From NCBI RefSeq assembly GCF_013201935.1, contig NZ_CP053833.1, positions 2,294,001 to 2,358,000 on the forward strand: DNA of 64,000 nt. Direction: 5' to 3'. Below are positions 1 to 8,893 of this stretch, piece after piece (position 1 is the first letter of the stretch; the number at the start of each line of letters is the position of its first letter). The position numbers were made by a program, and so were the translations under genes. Under the pieces are notes generated by a model. It made no database searches. It had not been told where the DNA came from and saw only the letters and a list, made by a program, of their open reading frames with translations. Origin of the DNA: Arcobacter cloacae. GTDB taxonomy: Bacteria; Campylobacterota; Campylobacteria; Campylobacterales; Arcobacteraceae.

Positions 1-1
1 T

Positions 2-2224
2 ACATTAAATGCAAATCAAAAAGTAACTCTTTATCTTGATTGGTTAAACCAATTTCAATTTGCAGGTTATTATATAGCTAAGGAAAAAGGTTACTATAAA
101 GATTTAGGTATTGATATTGAAATTAAAGAGTTTCGAGGTAATTATAATTCTATAGTAGAAAATGTAGTTTCAAATGAAGCAATTTATGCAATTGGAAAGT
201 CTTCTTTAATATTAAATAATAATGATAATAAAAATATTATTCTACTCTCAACTATTTTTCAAAAATCTCCCTTGATATTATTAACACTTGAATCTTCAGA
301 AATAAAAACACCAAAAGATTTAGAAAACAAAAAAGTTATGATTACTTCTGATGCAAAAGATTCTGCTTCAATTAGTGCTATGATTTTATCACAAGGATTA
401 AATTTAAATAGTATTCAATTTTTAGAACATACTTTTGATATAAATGATTTATTAAATAAAAAAGTTGATGCCTATGCTGGATATTTATCTAATGAGCCTT
501 ATTTGTTAGATAAAAAGAATATCAAATATAATGTTATAAATCCTAGTGATTATAATTTTGATTTTTTTGAAGGAATTTTATTTACATCAAGAGAAGAATT
601 ATCAAATAATCCAACAAGAGTTTTAAACTTTAATGAAGCTTCATTAAAAGGTTGGAATTACGCGTTTAATAATATCGAAGAGAGTGCGAAAATAATATAT
701 GAAAAATATAATACTCAAAATAAAACTTTAGATGCATTAATCTTTGAAGCAAATGCACTAAAAAAATTGTCAAATATAGAAGAAGGTATTTTAGGAAATA
801 TTAATTCAAATAAGATTAATGAAATAAACTCATTTTATAAATTTTTAGGATTAAACACAAAAAATGATTTAAATATTGAATCTTTAATTTTTGATAAAAC
901 AAAAATTTTACTCAATAAAGATATAAACAATTATTTAAAAGATAATCATTTTACCTTACTTATAGAAACTAATAAAATACCCTACTCTTTTAAAATTACA
1001 AATGAATTAGTAGGTATTTAAATAGATTTTTGGAAACTCCTGTCAGAAAAAACAAACAAAGCTTTTAATATAGAGGAAAGATTAAGTACTAAAAATTTAA
1101 ATATCTTTACAAATAATATAAAAGTTCAATTTAAATATAGTACTAAACCTATAAAAAGTGATAAATTTGTATACACTAACTCTATAGCAAAAATTCCAAT
1201 AGTAATGGCAACAAAAGATAATAAAAATCTAATAACTAATTTAGAATATTTAAGTAATGTAACTGTTGGTATTTTAAATAGATTAGACTTGATGCAAGAA
1301 TTACAACTAAAATATCCGAAAATTAATTTTATTGAACTTAATTCACTAGATAATGCTTTTAATAAATTGAAAAAAAATGAAATATATGGATTTATCGATG
1401 ATATTTATTCTATTTCTCATAAAATAAATTATGAAAATATTAAAGATATTAAAATAACCCAAACACTAGAATATTATTTAAATATATTTTTAGAAAGTGA
1501 AAGTATAAATAAACCTTTCATAAATTTATTAAATATTGCAATAGATAAATTAACAAATGAAGAGAAAAATAATATATTAAATGCTTATCAACAAATTTTA
1601 TATCATGACAAAACAAATATAGTTGAAATTTTAAAATATATAGTTCCTCTATTTTTTTTACTTGGTATTTTTATGTTTTTAAATTATAAATTAAATAGTG
1701 AAATCAAAAAAAGAAAAGAAATTGAAAAAGAGTTATTAAAATTAGCAAATAAAGATAGCTTAACAGATATATATACAAGAAGAAAAATTGAAGAGATTTG
1801 TGAACATGAAATAGATAGAAATTATAGATACAATACAGTTTTTTCAATAATTTTCTTTGATTTAAATGATTTCAAACCAATAAATGATAAATTAGGACAT
1901 CATATCGGTGATGAAGTATTAGTTAATGTTGCACAAACTATAAAGAAAAATATAAGAAATTCAGATAGTTTAGGTAGATGGGGAGGAGATGAATTTTTGA
2001 TTATTCTTCCAGAAACAAATGTAGAACAAGCAAAAAAAATTGTTATTCATTTAGAAAAAAGAGTTTCTGATATTGTGATTGATTCAAATAAAAATTTAAA
2101 AATATCTTGTAGTTTTGGTGTTGCACAATATGAAAAAAACGATACTTTTGATTCATTGATGGAAAAAGCTGATAAGCTTATGTATATATCAAAGACTATT
2201 TATAAAGATAAAAAGAAGGGTTAA
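2..2224 (+). pseudogene. Sensor diguanylate cyclase (NMT1-like + SBP_bac_3-like + TM + GGDEF) with an in-frame stop; 5' end outside window
   Basis: One reading frame is open from the window edge to 2224 except for a single TAA at 1019-1021. The part before the stop resembles an NMT1/THI5-type substrate-binding domain (LYLDWLNQFQFAGYY near the start). The part after it resumes as a second solute-binding domain (IDFWKLLSEKTNKAFNIEE). Next come a membrane segment (about 1640-1690), a short coiled coil and a GGDEF domain with intact RWGGDEF and an RxxD inhibitory site (RNSD) five residues before it. The intact parent would be a periplasmic-sensing c-di-GMP synthase. Both halves keep good coding character, so the lesion is recent, a sequencing error, or tolerated. 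The downstream half could be made alone from an internal start such as ATG 1205, which has no obvious Shine-Dalgarno site. Domain names are by recognition. Confidence 0.8.
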
Positions 2225-2234
2225 TCCCTTCTTT
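2212..2234. terminator. Bidirectional hairpin between convergent genes
   Basis: AAAGAAGGG (2212-2220) pairs perfectly with CCCTTCTTT (2226-2234). The loop is TTAAT and contains the TAA stop of the cyclase gene. The stem touches the stop codon of the minus-strand reductase gene. It likely ends transcripts from both sides. Confidence 0.65.
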
Positions 2235-3813
2235 ATTCAACCTCATCTTCAGTAGTCTCTAAAGCTGCTAAATAATCTTTAAATCTTTTTTGTCCTAAAT
2301 TATCAGTTCTATAATCATTTATTAATTTTTCAACATAAGATACAACTCCATTTGCTGGAACTTTTACTCCAACTTTTCTTGCAATTCTACTTTTACTTGT
2401 ACCTTCTAAATTTCCACCTAATAAAACTTCATAACCTTCTACTCTTTCACCTTCATGTCTAATCATAGCTCCAACAAATCCTATATCTGAGATTTGTGGC
2501 TGAGAACATCCATTTCCACAACCTGAAAAAGAGATTGTAACATCATCTTTGAACTCGGGGAATTTTTCTTCCAATTGAGTTACTATTTTTTTAGCAAACT
2601 CTTTAGTTTCAGTAATTCCAAATTTACAGAACTCTTTTCCTGTACAAGATTGTAATCTTGCTCTAAAAGGAGTTGGATTGTATGGATAACCTAAAGCTAC
2701 AAACTCATCTGCCAAAGCTTGAACAACTTCATCTTTTACACCATAAACTACAAAGTTTTGAGTAGCAGTTAATGCAATTCCACCTGCATTATATTTTTTA
2801 CAAATATCATACATAGCTTGGAAATCACTTCCTGGTACTCTTCCTGAGTTTGTTGCAAATCCAACATAAGACTCACCTTTTTGTTTCGCTTTATTTATTC
2901 CAAAATGGTTTCTATTTTCAAATGAAGCAATTTTTGGTTCTACTAATCCTTCTTGAAGTTTATATCCAATATTTTTTTCTATCTCTTCAACAAATTTTTC
3001 AATTCCCCAATCATTTAAAAGGTGTCTTACTCTTGCTTTATTTCTATTATCTCTGTTTCCATTATCTCTAAAAATTTCAGCACAAGCAACAGCAACTGCT
3101 CTTACTTGTTCTGGTTTTACATATCTGTTTGCCCGTGTAGCTATTTGTTTTGATTTTGATAAACCTCCACCAATAGTTAAATCAAATAAAACTTCACCAT
3201 TTTCAGCTTTAAAAGCAGTAAATGCAACATCTTGGATTTCATGAGCTGCACAATGGCATTTACATCCAGAAATTCCTATTTTATATTTTCTTGGGAAATT
3301 ACAATAACTATCTTCATTTTTATCAAAATAAGTATCAACTTCTTTTACTAAATCTCTTACATCATAAATTTCATCTTCATCAACTCCACTAACAGGACAT
3401 GTCATAATAGGTCTTGGTCCATCACCTGATGCCATTCTTGAAGTAAGACCAACTGATTGTAATAATCTAAAAATTTCTGGCATATCTTTTATTTGAATAT
3501 AGTGAAATTGAACATTTTGTCTAGTTGTAAAATCTACTAAACCTTGAGCAAAATCTGTTCCAATTTTTGCCATAACTTCTAGTTGCTCTAAATTCATTTT
3601 AGTATCAACAAGCTTTATTCTTTTCATAAAATATTTTTTATCTTCTAATCCATCACTATTTACATGAGGATACATTCCGTACCATTTTAATAAACCAATA
3701 TATTCAGGTGATAAAGGAATTCCTTCATTCGCTTCTTTATATATATCATCGATAACTCTTAAAGGATTTCTTGAAGCTTTTAATTGTTCCAATGCTGATA
3801 ATTCTTTTGCCAT
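2233..3813 (-). CDS. Ferredoxin-type nitrite/sulfite reductase (siroheme, 4Fe-4S)
   Basis: 526 residues in the usual two-repeat fold of the assimilatory nitrite/sulfite reductase family. Siroheme/4Fe-4S ligands are visible as CTGKEFC near residue 390 and CGNGC near residue 430, the CX5C...CX3C pattern. A further cysteine group (GCKCHCAAHE) sits in the first half. The enzyme makes a six-electron reduction of nitrite to ammonia or sulfite to sulfide in the cytoplasm. The sequence alone does not settle which, because no sulfate or nitrate assimilation neighbours are present. It is monocistronic: a terminator lies at its 3' end and a divergent spacer upstream. The AAGGAG-like site before ATG 3813 reads AGGAGTG. 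Confidence in the family is high, in the substrate moderate. Confidence 0.9.
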   Translation of the reverse strand: MAKELSALEQLKASRNPLRVIDDIYKEANEGIPLSPEYIGLLKWYGMYPHVNSDGLEDKKYFMKRIKLVDTKMNLEQLEVMAKIGTDFAQGLVDFTTRQNVQFHYIQIKDMPEIFRLLQSVGLTSRMASGDGPRPIMTCPVSGVDEDEIYDVRDLVKEVDTYFDKNEDSYCNFPRKYKIGISGCKCHCAAHEIQDVAFTAFKAENGEVLFDLTIGGGLSKSKQIATRANRYVKPEQVRAVAVACAEIFRDNGNRDNRNKARVRHLLNDWGIEKFVEEIEKNIGYKLQEGLVEPKIASFENRNHFGINKAKQKGESYVGFATNSGRVPGSDFQAMYDICKKYNAGGIALTATQNFVVYGVKDEVVQALADEFVALGYPYNPTPFRARLQSCTGKEFCKFGITETKEFAKKIVTQLEEKFPEFKDDVTISFSGCGNGCSQPQISDIGFVGAMIRHEGERVEGYEVLLGGNLEGTSKSRIARKVGVKVPANGVVSYVEKLINDYRTDNLGQKRFKDYLAALETTEDEVE

Positions 3814-3867
3814 TTTTCACTCCTATTATAAAAGACATAATAATATCTTTTATCTTATATTTGCAAA

Positions 3868-3917
3868 ATTATATCCTATAAACATAAAAAATTAATTAAA
3901 TTAATCTTGATTAATTT
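3868..3917 (-). promoter_or_regulatory. Reductase promoter region with palindromic operator candidate
   Basis: A minus-strand TATAAT lies at 3873-3868. Upstream, AAATTAATC-TT-GATTAATTT (3898-3917) is a perfect 20-bp palindrome whose core reads TTAAT-N4-ATTAA, the 5-4-5 geometry of Crp/Fnr-family sites. The centre is about 34 bp from the first base of the -10 box, 5 bp farther than an ideal class II position. The assignment is therefore tentative. Confidence 0.35.
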
Positions 3918-4015
3918 ACTATACTATATTATTATATAAAAATATCTATTTTATTAAAGATTTTTTTCCTCTTATAAAATTAAAACTTTTTTTAATTTAT
4001 GATTATTTTCTTTTT

Positions 4016-4040
4016 AAAAAGCCTTAAAATAGGCTTTTTT
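4016..4040. terminator. Orphan intrinsic terminator in a divergent spacer
   Basis: AAAAAGCC (4016-4023) pairs with GGCTTTTT (4032-4039). A T run follows on the plus strand and five T follow on the minus strand. Neither flanking gene ends here, since both are transcribed away. It could end a short untranslated RNA started within 3920-3990. Confidence 0.5.
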
Positions 4041-4094
4041 AGCACATATAATATTTTTAAGATTTTTTTTAGGATATTTCTTTTTTTTATGGTT

Positions 4095-4180
4095 TATAAT
4101 TACAATATAGAATAAGAATTAAATCATAAATGGTTTAATAATCTTAAATAAGCTCTTATTCTATCTAAATTTTGCAGGAG
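4095..4180 (+). promoter_or_regulatory. Promoter and structured 5' leader of the M42-like peptidase gene
   Basis: A TATAAT at 4095-4100 predicts a transcript start near 4107. There ATAGAATAAGA (4107-4117) begins and is a perfect 11-bp inverted match to TCTTATTCTAT (4154-4164). An inner hairpin abuts it directly: ATTAAATC (4118-4125) with GGTTTAAT (4132-4139), one G-U pair. AGGAG (4176-4180) follows 12 bases after the outer stem. The fold is read by eye. Confidence 0.5.
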
Positions 4181-4186
4181 AATAAA

Positions 4187-5272
4187 TTGGGTGTTTCATT
4201 TATAAATGAGCCTAAAAATTTTGTTCCTTTTTTAGACCTTTTAAAACAATTAATTAGAGTTCCATCAGTAACAGGTGCTGAACACTCTTTTTTATTATAT
4301 TTAAAAAGAGAATTAGAAGAGATAGGAATAAAAACACAATATTATGATGGTTTATTAGTTGCGCAAGGGAAAAATCCTACAAAAGGGATGCTAAGTGCCC
4401 ATATTGATAGACATGGAGTAATTTGTACAGGTCCAAATGAGTTTCAATTTGCTGCATTTCTTGCTAAAAATCGTTCGGATTTAAGAGGAAATTCACTATC
4501 TGAACAAACATATCAATTAATCGCAAAAAGATATATCAATCAACAAGTTCAAGCTTATGAGCCATGGAGTGGAAGTTATCTTGGTATTGGAAAAATTCAT
4601 GATGCTTATATGTGTGAAGAGGTAAATAATCTAATTTTTAAAATAGATGGATTATCTCATTTACAACCAGGGACTCCTATTGCTTTTAGTGATAAACTAA
4701 AAAGAGAAGATGATTTAATATCTGCCCAGCTTGATAATGTAATCTCAGCAGCTATAATAATTTATTTATATCAAAATGGCTTTCAAGGAACTGCATTTTT
4801 TACAGCACAAGAAGAAGCTGGTAAATCTTGGAGATATGTTTATGAGTGGTTTAGAAAAAACAATATAACTACTAATGAATTATTAGTTTTAGATACTAGT
4901 CCTTATGAAACAAGAGTTGAAGCAGACGTGCAACAAGTAGTTCTAAGAAATAGAGATGCAAATGCTAGATTTAAGTCTCCAGTTTTAAAACAATTAAAAA
5001 ACTTTTGTCACAAAAACAGAATTGATTTTTCTTGTAAAGATACTTTTATACAAGAAAAAAATAGAGTTAGAAAAGAAAAAAATTTACCTTTACTTACTCT
5101 TGGTAGTACAGAGCTTGGTAGAATTGTAATGGAATCAAAAGGAACTATTCAAGGAACAACATTACAAATACCAACAACAGGTTATCATACAGTTGAAGAA
5201 ACAGCATCAATTAAGTCTGTTAAAGCAATTTTATATATTTTAAGCAGTTTATATATTGAAAAAAATGCTTAA
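4187..5272 (+). CDS. M42-like (FrvX-type) metallopeptidase / aminopeptidase
   Basis: Cytoplasmic zinc peptidase of the M20/M42 clan by motif. SAHIDRHGV gives the first His/Asp ligands, SAQLDN the bridging Asp, TAQEEAG the catalytic Glu pair, LDTSPY a further acidic ligand, and TTGYHT the late His. I chose TTG 4187 (361 residues) because AGGAG lies six bases upstream. A TTG at 4172 in the same frame would include that AGGAG and has no site of its own. A long leader that can fold precedes it. It likely trims peptides, but the substrate cannot be read from the sequence. It heads a short plus-strand run with an acidic small protein, a SnoaL-like protein and an oxygenase; the shared role is unclear. 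Confidence 0.75.
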   Translation: MGVSFINEPKNFVPFLDLLKQLIRVPSVTGAEHSFLLYLKRELEEIGIKTQYYDGLLVAQGKNPTKGMLSAHIDRHGVICTGPNEFQFAAFLAKNRSDLRGNSLSEQTYQLIAKRYINQQVQAYEPWSGSYLGIGKIHDAYMCEEVNNLIFKIDGLSHLQPGTPIAFSDKLKREDDLISAQLDNVISAAIIIYLYQNGFQGTAFFTAQEEAGKSWRYVYEWFRKNNITTNELLVLDTSPYETRVEADVQQVVLRNRDANARFKSPVLKQLKNFCHKNRIDFSCKDTFIQEKNRVRKEKNLPLLTLGSTELGRIVMESKGTIQGTTLQIPTTGYHTVEETASIKSVKAILYILSSLYIEKNA

Positions 5273-5315
5273 TAAAAAATCATAAAACTATTTTAATTTA
5301 GAGGAATTTGAAATT

Positions 5316-5546
5316 ATGGATTTAGCTATTATTTACGAATTAAGAGCAAATGACGTGAGTGAAGAGCATATTGAATTAATCATGAATAGAGTGAAGAATA
5401 GATTAACAGAAGAGAATATAGATAAAGAGTTAGTAAAATTAGGTTATCCTAAGATATTTACAGTAGATTATGATGAATATGATAACTACGATTTTGATGA
5501 TGACTATAGTCCTAGTCACAAGGGAAATTATGAAGAAATTGACTAA
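5316..5546 (+). CDS. Small acidic protein of unknown function
   Basis: 76 residues, not recognised. The N-terminal two thirds look helical (ELRANDVSEEHIELIMNRV) and the tail is a run of Asp and Tyr (about residues 50-65). GAGGAA precedes ATG 5316 with good spacing. The 3' end overlaps the next gene by 17 bases, which suggests translational coupling. No signal peptide or membrane segment is seen. The acidic, flexible tail could bind a basic partner or metal, but that is inference. Confidence 0.7.
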   Translation: MDLAIIYELRANDVSEEHIELIMNRVKNRLTEENIDKELVKLGYPKIFTVDYDEYDNYDFDDDYSPSHKGNYEEID

Positions 5547-5934
5547 TAAAGAGCTTGTTAAAGTTTATTATGATGAATTATGGAACAAACAAAATAGAGA
5601 TTATATAGATATTTTATTTGATGATAATATAACATTTCATGGTTCATTAGATATATCTGTAAAAGGTAAAGAGGAATTAAAAAAGTATATGGATACTATT
5701 TTAACTGGTATTCCTAATCTTTTTCATAGTATTGTAACTATGGTATGTGAAGGCGATACAATTGCTGTTAAAGCCTTATACAATGGTAGACATACAGGAA
5801 AACTATTTGATTATGAACCAACAAATAATAAAATCGCTTATAGTGGAGCATCTTTTTTCAAATTTAAAGATGGTAAAATTATAGATATTTGGGTTCTTGG
5901 TGACTTAAAAACTCTAATCAAGCAACTTTCATAA
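5530..5934 (+). CDS. SnoaL-like / NTF2-fold protein (ester cyclase family)
   Basis: 134 residues. Family resemblance: an N-terminal helix pair (ELVKVYYDELWNKQN), then DDNITFHG, a central GIPNLFHSIVTMVCEGD and the ending KDGKIIDIWVLGD, typical of the SnoaL/polyketide-cyclase branch of the NTF2 fold. Members bind or isomerise small hydrophobic molecules, and the ligand here is unknown. I chose ATG 5530 after AAGGGA. An upstream in-frame ATG at 5470 would add a Met/Thr/Ile-rich peptide that is just another frame of the preceding gene. The stop codon lies in the stem of a perfect hairpin that runs up to the next gene's ribosome site. Confidence 0.7.
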   Translation: MKKLTNKELVKVYYDELWNKQNRDYIDILFDDNITFHGSLDISVKGKEELKKYMDTILTGIPNLFHSIVTMVCEGDTIAVKALYNGRHTGKLFDYEPTNNKIAYSGASFFKFKDGKIIDIWVLGDLKTLIKQLS

Positions 5935-5950
5935 ACATAAGTTTATGAAA
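5927..5950 (+). promoter_or_regulatory. Hairpin across a stop codon, abutting the next ribosome site
   Basis: TTTCATAAAC (5927-5936) and GTTTATGAAA (5941-5950) form a perfect 10-bp stem with an ATAA loop. The TAA stop of the SnoaL-like gene is in the left arm. GGAAG, the ribosome site for TTG 5959, begins at the next base. There is no T run, so processing or translational control is as likely as termination. Confidence 0.5.
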
Positions 5951-5958
5951 GGAAGCAT

Positions 5959-6669
5959 TTGACTCAAATTAGTAATAAAATTTTTTGTTCTGATTTTTTA
6001 ATTTCATTTGATATTGAAACTAAACTATTAACTAACCCCTATTATGATTATCCTTTTTTAATTATTGAGAATTTTTTGGATGAAAATGAGTGTTATGAAA
6101 TAAATAAAAAAGTAAAAGAAGATGATGATTATCAAAAGGCACAAATAAAAATAAAAGAGATTATAACAACAGCACAAATAAATGAAGAGATTAGAAAAAC
6201 AAATATATATTCTTTAAGTGAAAAATATTTAGAAATTTATACTAAAAGATTTCTAACTTTTCAAGCAAAAATTGAAGATTATTTTAAATTAGCTTTGACA
6301 ACATCTACTCAAATTCAAGTTTTAGAATATATAAAAGATTCTTTTTATGCTATGCATAGTGATGATTCAAGTATGATATATAAAAGCAATAAATTAATAG
6401 GATTTTTACCTGTTGCTAAACAAAGAAAAATTTCCACTGTCTTATTTACAACTTCATCCAATAAAATAGCAAGTGACGATAGTTTTATTGGTGGAGAACT
6501 TTTATTTAATTTTCTTTTTGATAAAGATGGAAATGAGATAAAAATAACACCAAAAGCTGGAATGATGATTGTGTTTTTAAGTAATCCCTATTTTACACAT
6601 GAAGTTTTAAAAGTAATAAGTGGAAGAAGAATAAGCTTAGTACAATGGCATAATGCAATAATAAATTAA
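5959..6669 (+). CDS. 2OG-Fe(II) dioxygenase, prolyl-4-hydroxylase-like
   Basis: 236 residues starting at TTG 5959, three bases after GGAAG. Iron ligands fit the HxD...H pattern: His133-Ser-Asp135 in YAMHSDD and His214 in FTHEV. Arg223/224 (SGRRISLVQW) suits 2-oxoglutarate binding, and GGELLF before the distal His is typical of the family. The enzyme would hydroxylate a substrate using oxygen and 2-oxoglutarate. Bacterial members act on proteins, amino acids or small molecules, and no substrate can be assigned. The N-terminal 100 residues are helical and carry no known domain that I recognise. It is downstream of the SnoaL-like gene, with a hairpin between. Confidence 0.75.
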   Translation: MTQISNKIFCSDFLISFDIETKLLTNPYYDYPFLIIENFLDENECYEINKKVKEDDDYQKAQIKIKEIITTAQINEEIRKTNIYSLSEKYLEIYTKRFLTFQAKIEDYFKLALTTSTQIQVLEYIKDSFYAMHSDDSSMIYKSNKLIGFLPVAKQRKISTVLFTTSSNKIASDDSFIGGELLFNFLFDKDGNEIKITPKAGMMIVFLSNPYFTHEVLKVISGRRISLVQWHNAIIN

Positions 6670-6697
6670 GATTAACTATCAAGAAAGTATATTTAAC

Positions 6698-6703
6698 TAT
6701 AAT
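6698..6703 (+). promoter_or_regulatory. -10 box for tex
   Basis: TATAAT 31 bases before the TTG start of tex, with an A/T-rich upstream tract. It suggests an own promoter for tex in the 64-base spacer after the oxygenase gene. Confidence 0.45.
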
Positions 6704-6733
6704 TACAAAAATTTAACTTATTAAAGGTACCTC

Positions 6734-8845
6734 TTGACTAATAATTTAATTGAACTTTTAGAAGAAAAAACATCTTTTTCTAAAAATATAATTCAAAATA
6801 TACTAAAACTTCTTGATGATGGTTGTACTATCCCATTTATTGCAAGATACAGAAAAGATTTAACTTCAAATGCTACAGATGAACAACTTCGTGAGTTTGA
6901 AGAGATTTATAACTATTCTTTAAAACTTCTAAATAGAAAAGAAGAGATTATAAATATTCTAAAAGAACGAAACTTTTTAGATGAAAAAATCCAAAATCAT
7001 ATAAATAGTGCTACAACTTTGCAAATGTTAGAAGATATTTATGCTCCATTTAAAGATAAAAAATCTTCAAGAACTTTAAGTGCCATTGAAAATGGACTTG
7101 AACCACTCTGCAATATAATTCAATCAATGAAATATTCCCTTGAAGAAATAAATCAAAAAGCAAAACAGTTTTTAAATAAAGAAGTTACAACAATAGAAGA
7201 TGCAATAAATGGAGCAAGTGATATTATCGCCCAAAGATATGCAGATGATTTTAAAACAAAAGAGATAATTCGAAATATCGTTTTAAACTATGGAATACTT
7301 GAAACTAAAAAAACAAAAACATTTAATGAATCTGGCGTTTATACAAGTATTGCAAATGTAAGCGAAAAAATAAAATATATAAAATCACATAGATTTTTAG
7401 CAATAAACAGAGCAGTAAATGAAAAAGAGTTAACTGTAAAAATTGAAGTTGATGAAAACTATATTTTAGAAAATATAAAAAAATATAAAATTCCATCAAG
7501 TGCAGCTAGTTCAAAAGAGTTAGTATTTGAAGCCTACAAAGATGGACTAAAAAGACTTTTGCTTCCAAGTCTAAAAAGAGAAGCTTTGAGCCAACTAAAA
7601 GAAAAAGCTTCAAGTGAAGCAATCACACTTTTTGGGAAAAATCTAAAAGAGTTACTTTTAACTCCTCCACTTGTAAATCAAGTAATTTTAGGAATGGATC
7701 CTGGATATGTAAGTGGTTGTAAACTAGCAGTCATCGATGAAAATGGAAACTACTTAGCTTCAAATGTTATTTATCCAACCAAACCAAAAGAGGATTTTCA
7801 TGGTTCAGCAAAAATAGTATTAGAGTTAATCAAAAAATATAAAATCAACTCAATAGCAATAGGAAATGGAACAGCCTCACAAGAGACAGCAGCATTTATC
7901 TCAAAACTAATAAGTGAAAATAACTTAGATATAAAATACGCAGTTGTAAGTGAAATTGGAGCAAGTGTTTATTCAGCTTCAAAAATAGCTGCAATGGAAT
8001 ATCCAAACCTTGATGTGACAATAAGAGGTGCAATTTCAATAGCTCAAAGACTTCGTGATCCAATGGCAGCACTTGTGAAAATTGACCCTAAATCACTAGG
8101 AATTGGACAATATCAGCATGATGTAAATCAAAAAGAGTTAGAACAAAAACTTCAAAATGTAACTGTGGATTTAGTAAATAAAGTGGGAGTTGATTTGAAC
8201 TCTGCTTCATATAAACTACTATCTTTCATCTCAGGAATCTCTGAAAAACTTGCCCTTAATATAATAGAACATAAAGAAAAAATCAAAAATTTCAAAACAA
8301 AATCAGAACTTCTAAAAGTAAAAGGAATCGGTGCAAAAGCCTATGAACAATCAGTTGGATTTTTACGAATCAAAGATGGAAAAAGTATCCTAGATAACAC
8401 AGCAATTCACCCAGAAAACTATGACATAGTAGAAAAACTGCAAAAAAAATATAAAATAGAAGAGATAAAAGATAGTGAAATTGAAACTATAGCAAAAGAG
8501 CTAAACTGCCCTATTTTACTTTTAAAAGATATAATTGCTGAACTTTTAAAACCAGGGCATGATGTAAGAAGCGAATTTAATGAAGTAGAATTTTCAAAAG
8601 ATATAAAAACCATAGAAGATTTAAAAGAGGGATTTATTATAAGTGGAGTTATACGAAATATCACAGACTTTGGAGCCTTTGTAGATATAGGATTAAAAAA
8701 TGATGCCTTACTTCATATTTCACAAATAAGTGAAAAAAGAATCTCTCATCCAAGCGATATTTTAAGTATAAATCAACAACTTAAGAATCTCAAAGTTATA
8801 AATGTAGATTTGGAAAAACAAAGAGTTGGAGTTAGTTTAAAATAG
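6734..8845 (+). CDS. tex: Tex, RNA-binding transcription accessory protein
   Basis: 703 residues, start TTG 6734 with AAAGG upstream. Domain order matches Tex: a helical N-terminal Tex domain (IPFIARYRKDLT near residue 35), a YqgF/RNase H-like domain from about residue 320 (LGMDPGYVSGCKLAVID), helix-hairpin-helix repeats around 490-560 (LLSFISGISEKLALNI, LLKVKGIGAKAYEQS), and a C-terminal S1 domain from about 633 (GVIRNITDFGAFVDIGL). It acts in the cytoplasm on nucleic acid and supports transcription and stress tolerance. Its length is a little short of the usual 720-780. A hairpin follows its stop. Confidence 0.92.
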   Translation: MTNNLIELLEEKTSFSKNIIQNILKLLDDGCTIPFIARYRKDLTSNATDEQLREFEEIYNYSLKLLNRKEEIINILKERNFLDEKIQNHINSATTLQMLEDIYAPFKDKKSSRTLSAIENGLEPLCNIIQSMKYSLEEINQKAKQFLNKEVTTIEDAINGASDIIAQRYADDFKTKEIIRNIVLNYGILETKKTKTFNESGVYTSIANVSEKIKYIKSHRFLAINRAVNEKELTVKIEVDENYILENIKKYKIPSSAASSKELVFEAYKDGLKRLLLPSLKREALSQLKEKASSEAITLFGKNLKELLLTPPLVNQVILGMDPGYVSGCKLAVIDENGNYLASNVIYPTKPKEDFHGSAKIVLELIKKYKINSIAIGNGTASQETAAFISKLISENNLDIKYAVVSEIGASVYSASKIAAMEYPNLDVTIRGAISIAQRLRDPMAALVKIDPKSLGIGQYQHDVNQKELEQKLQNVTVDLVNKVGVDLNSASYKLLSFISGISEKLALNIIEHKEKIKNFKTKSELLKVKGIGAKAYEQSVGFLRIKDGKSILDNTAIHPENYDIVEKLQKKYKIEEIKDSEIETIAKELNCPILLLKDIIAELLKPGHDVRSEFNEVEFSKDIKTIEDLKEGFIISGVIRNITDFGAFVDIGLKNDALLHISQISEKRISHPSDILSINQQLKNLKVINVDLEKQRVGVSLK

Positions 8846-8856
8846 ATTGATACATT

Positions 8857-8883
8857 GAACATCATTTTATATAAATGGTGTTC
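8857..8883. terminator. Hairpin between convergent tex and PAS-GGDEF-EAL genes
   Basis: GAACATCATTT (8857-8867) pairs with AAATGGTGTTC (8873-8883), 11 bp with one G-U, loop TATAT. The T-rich TTCTTCTT follows on the plus strand. Confidence 0.55.
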
Positions 8884-8893
8884 TTCTTATAAA

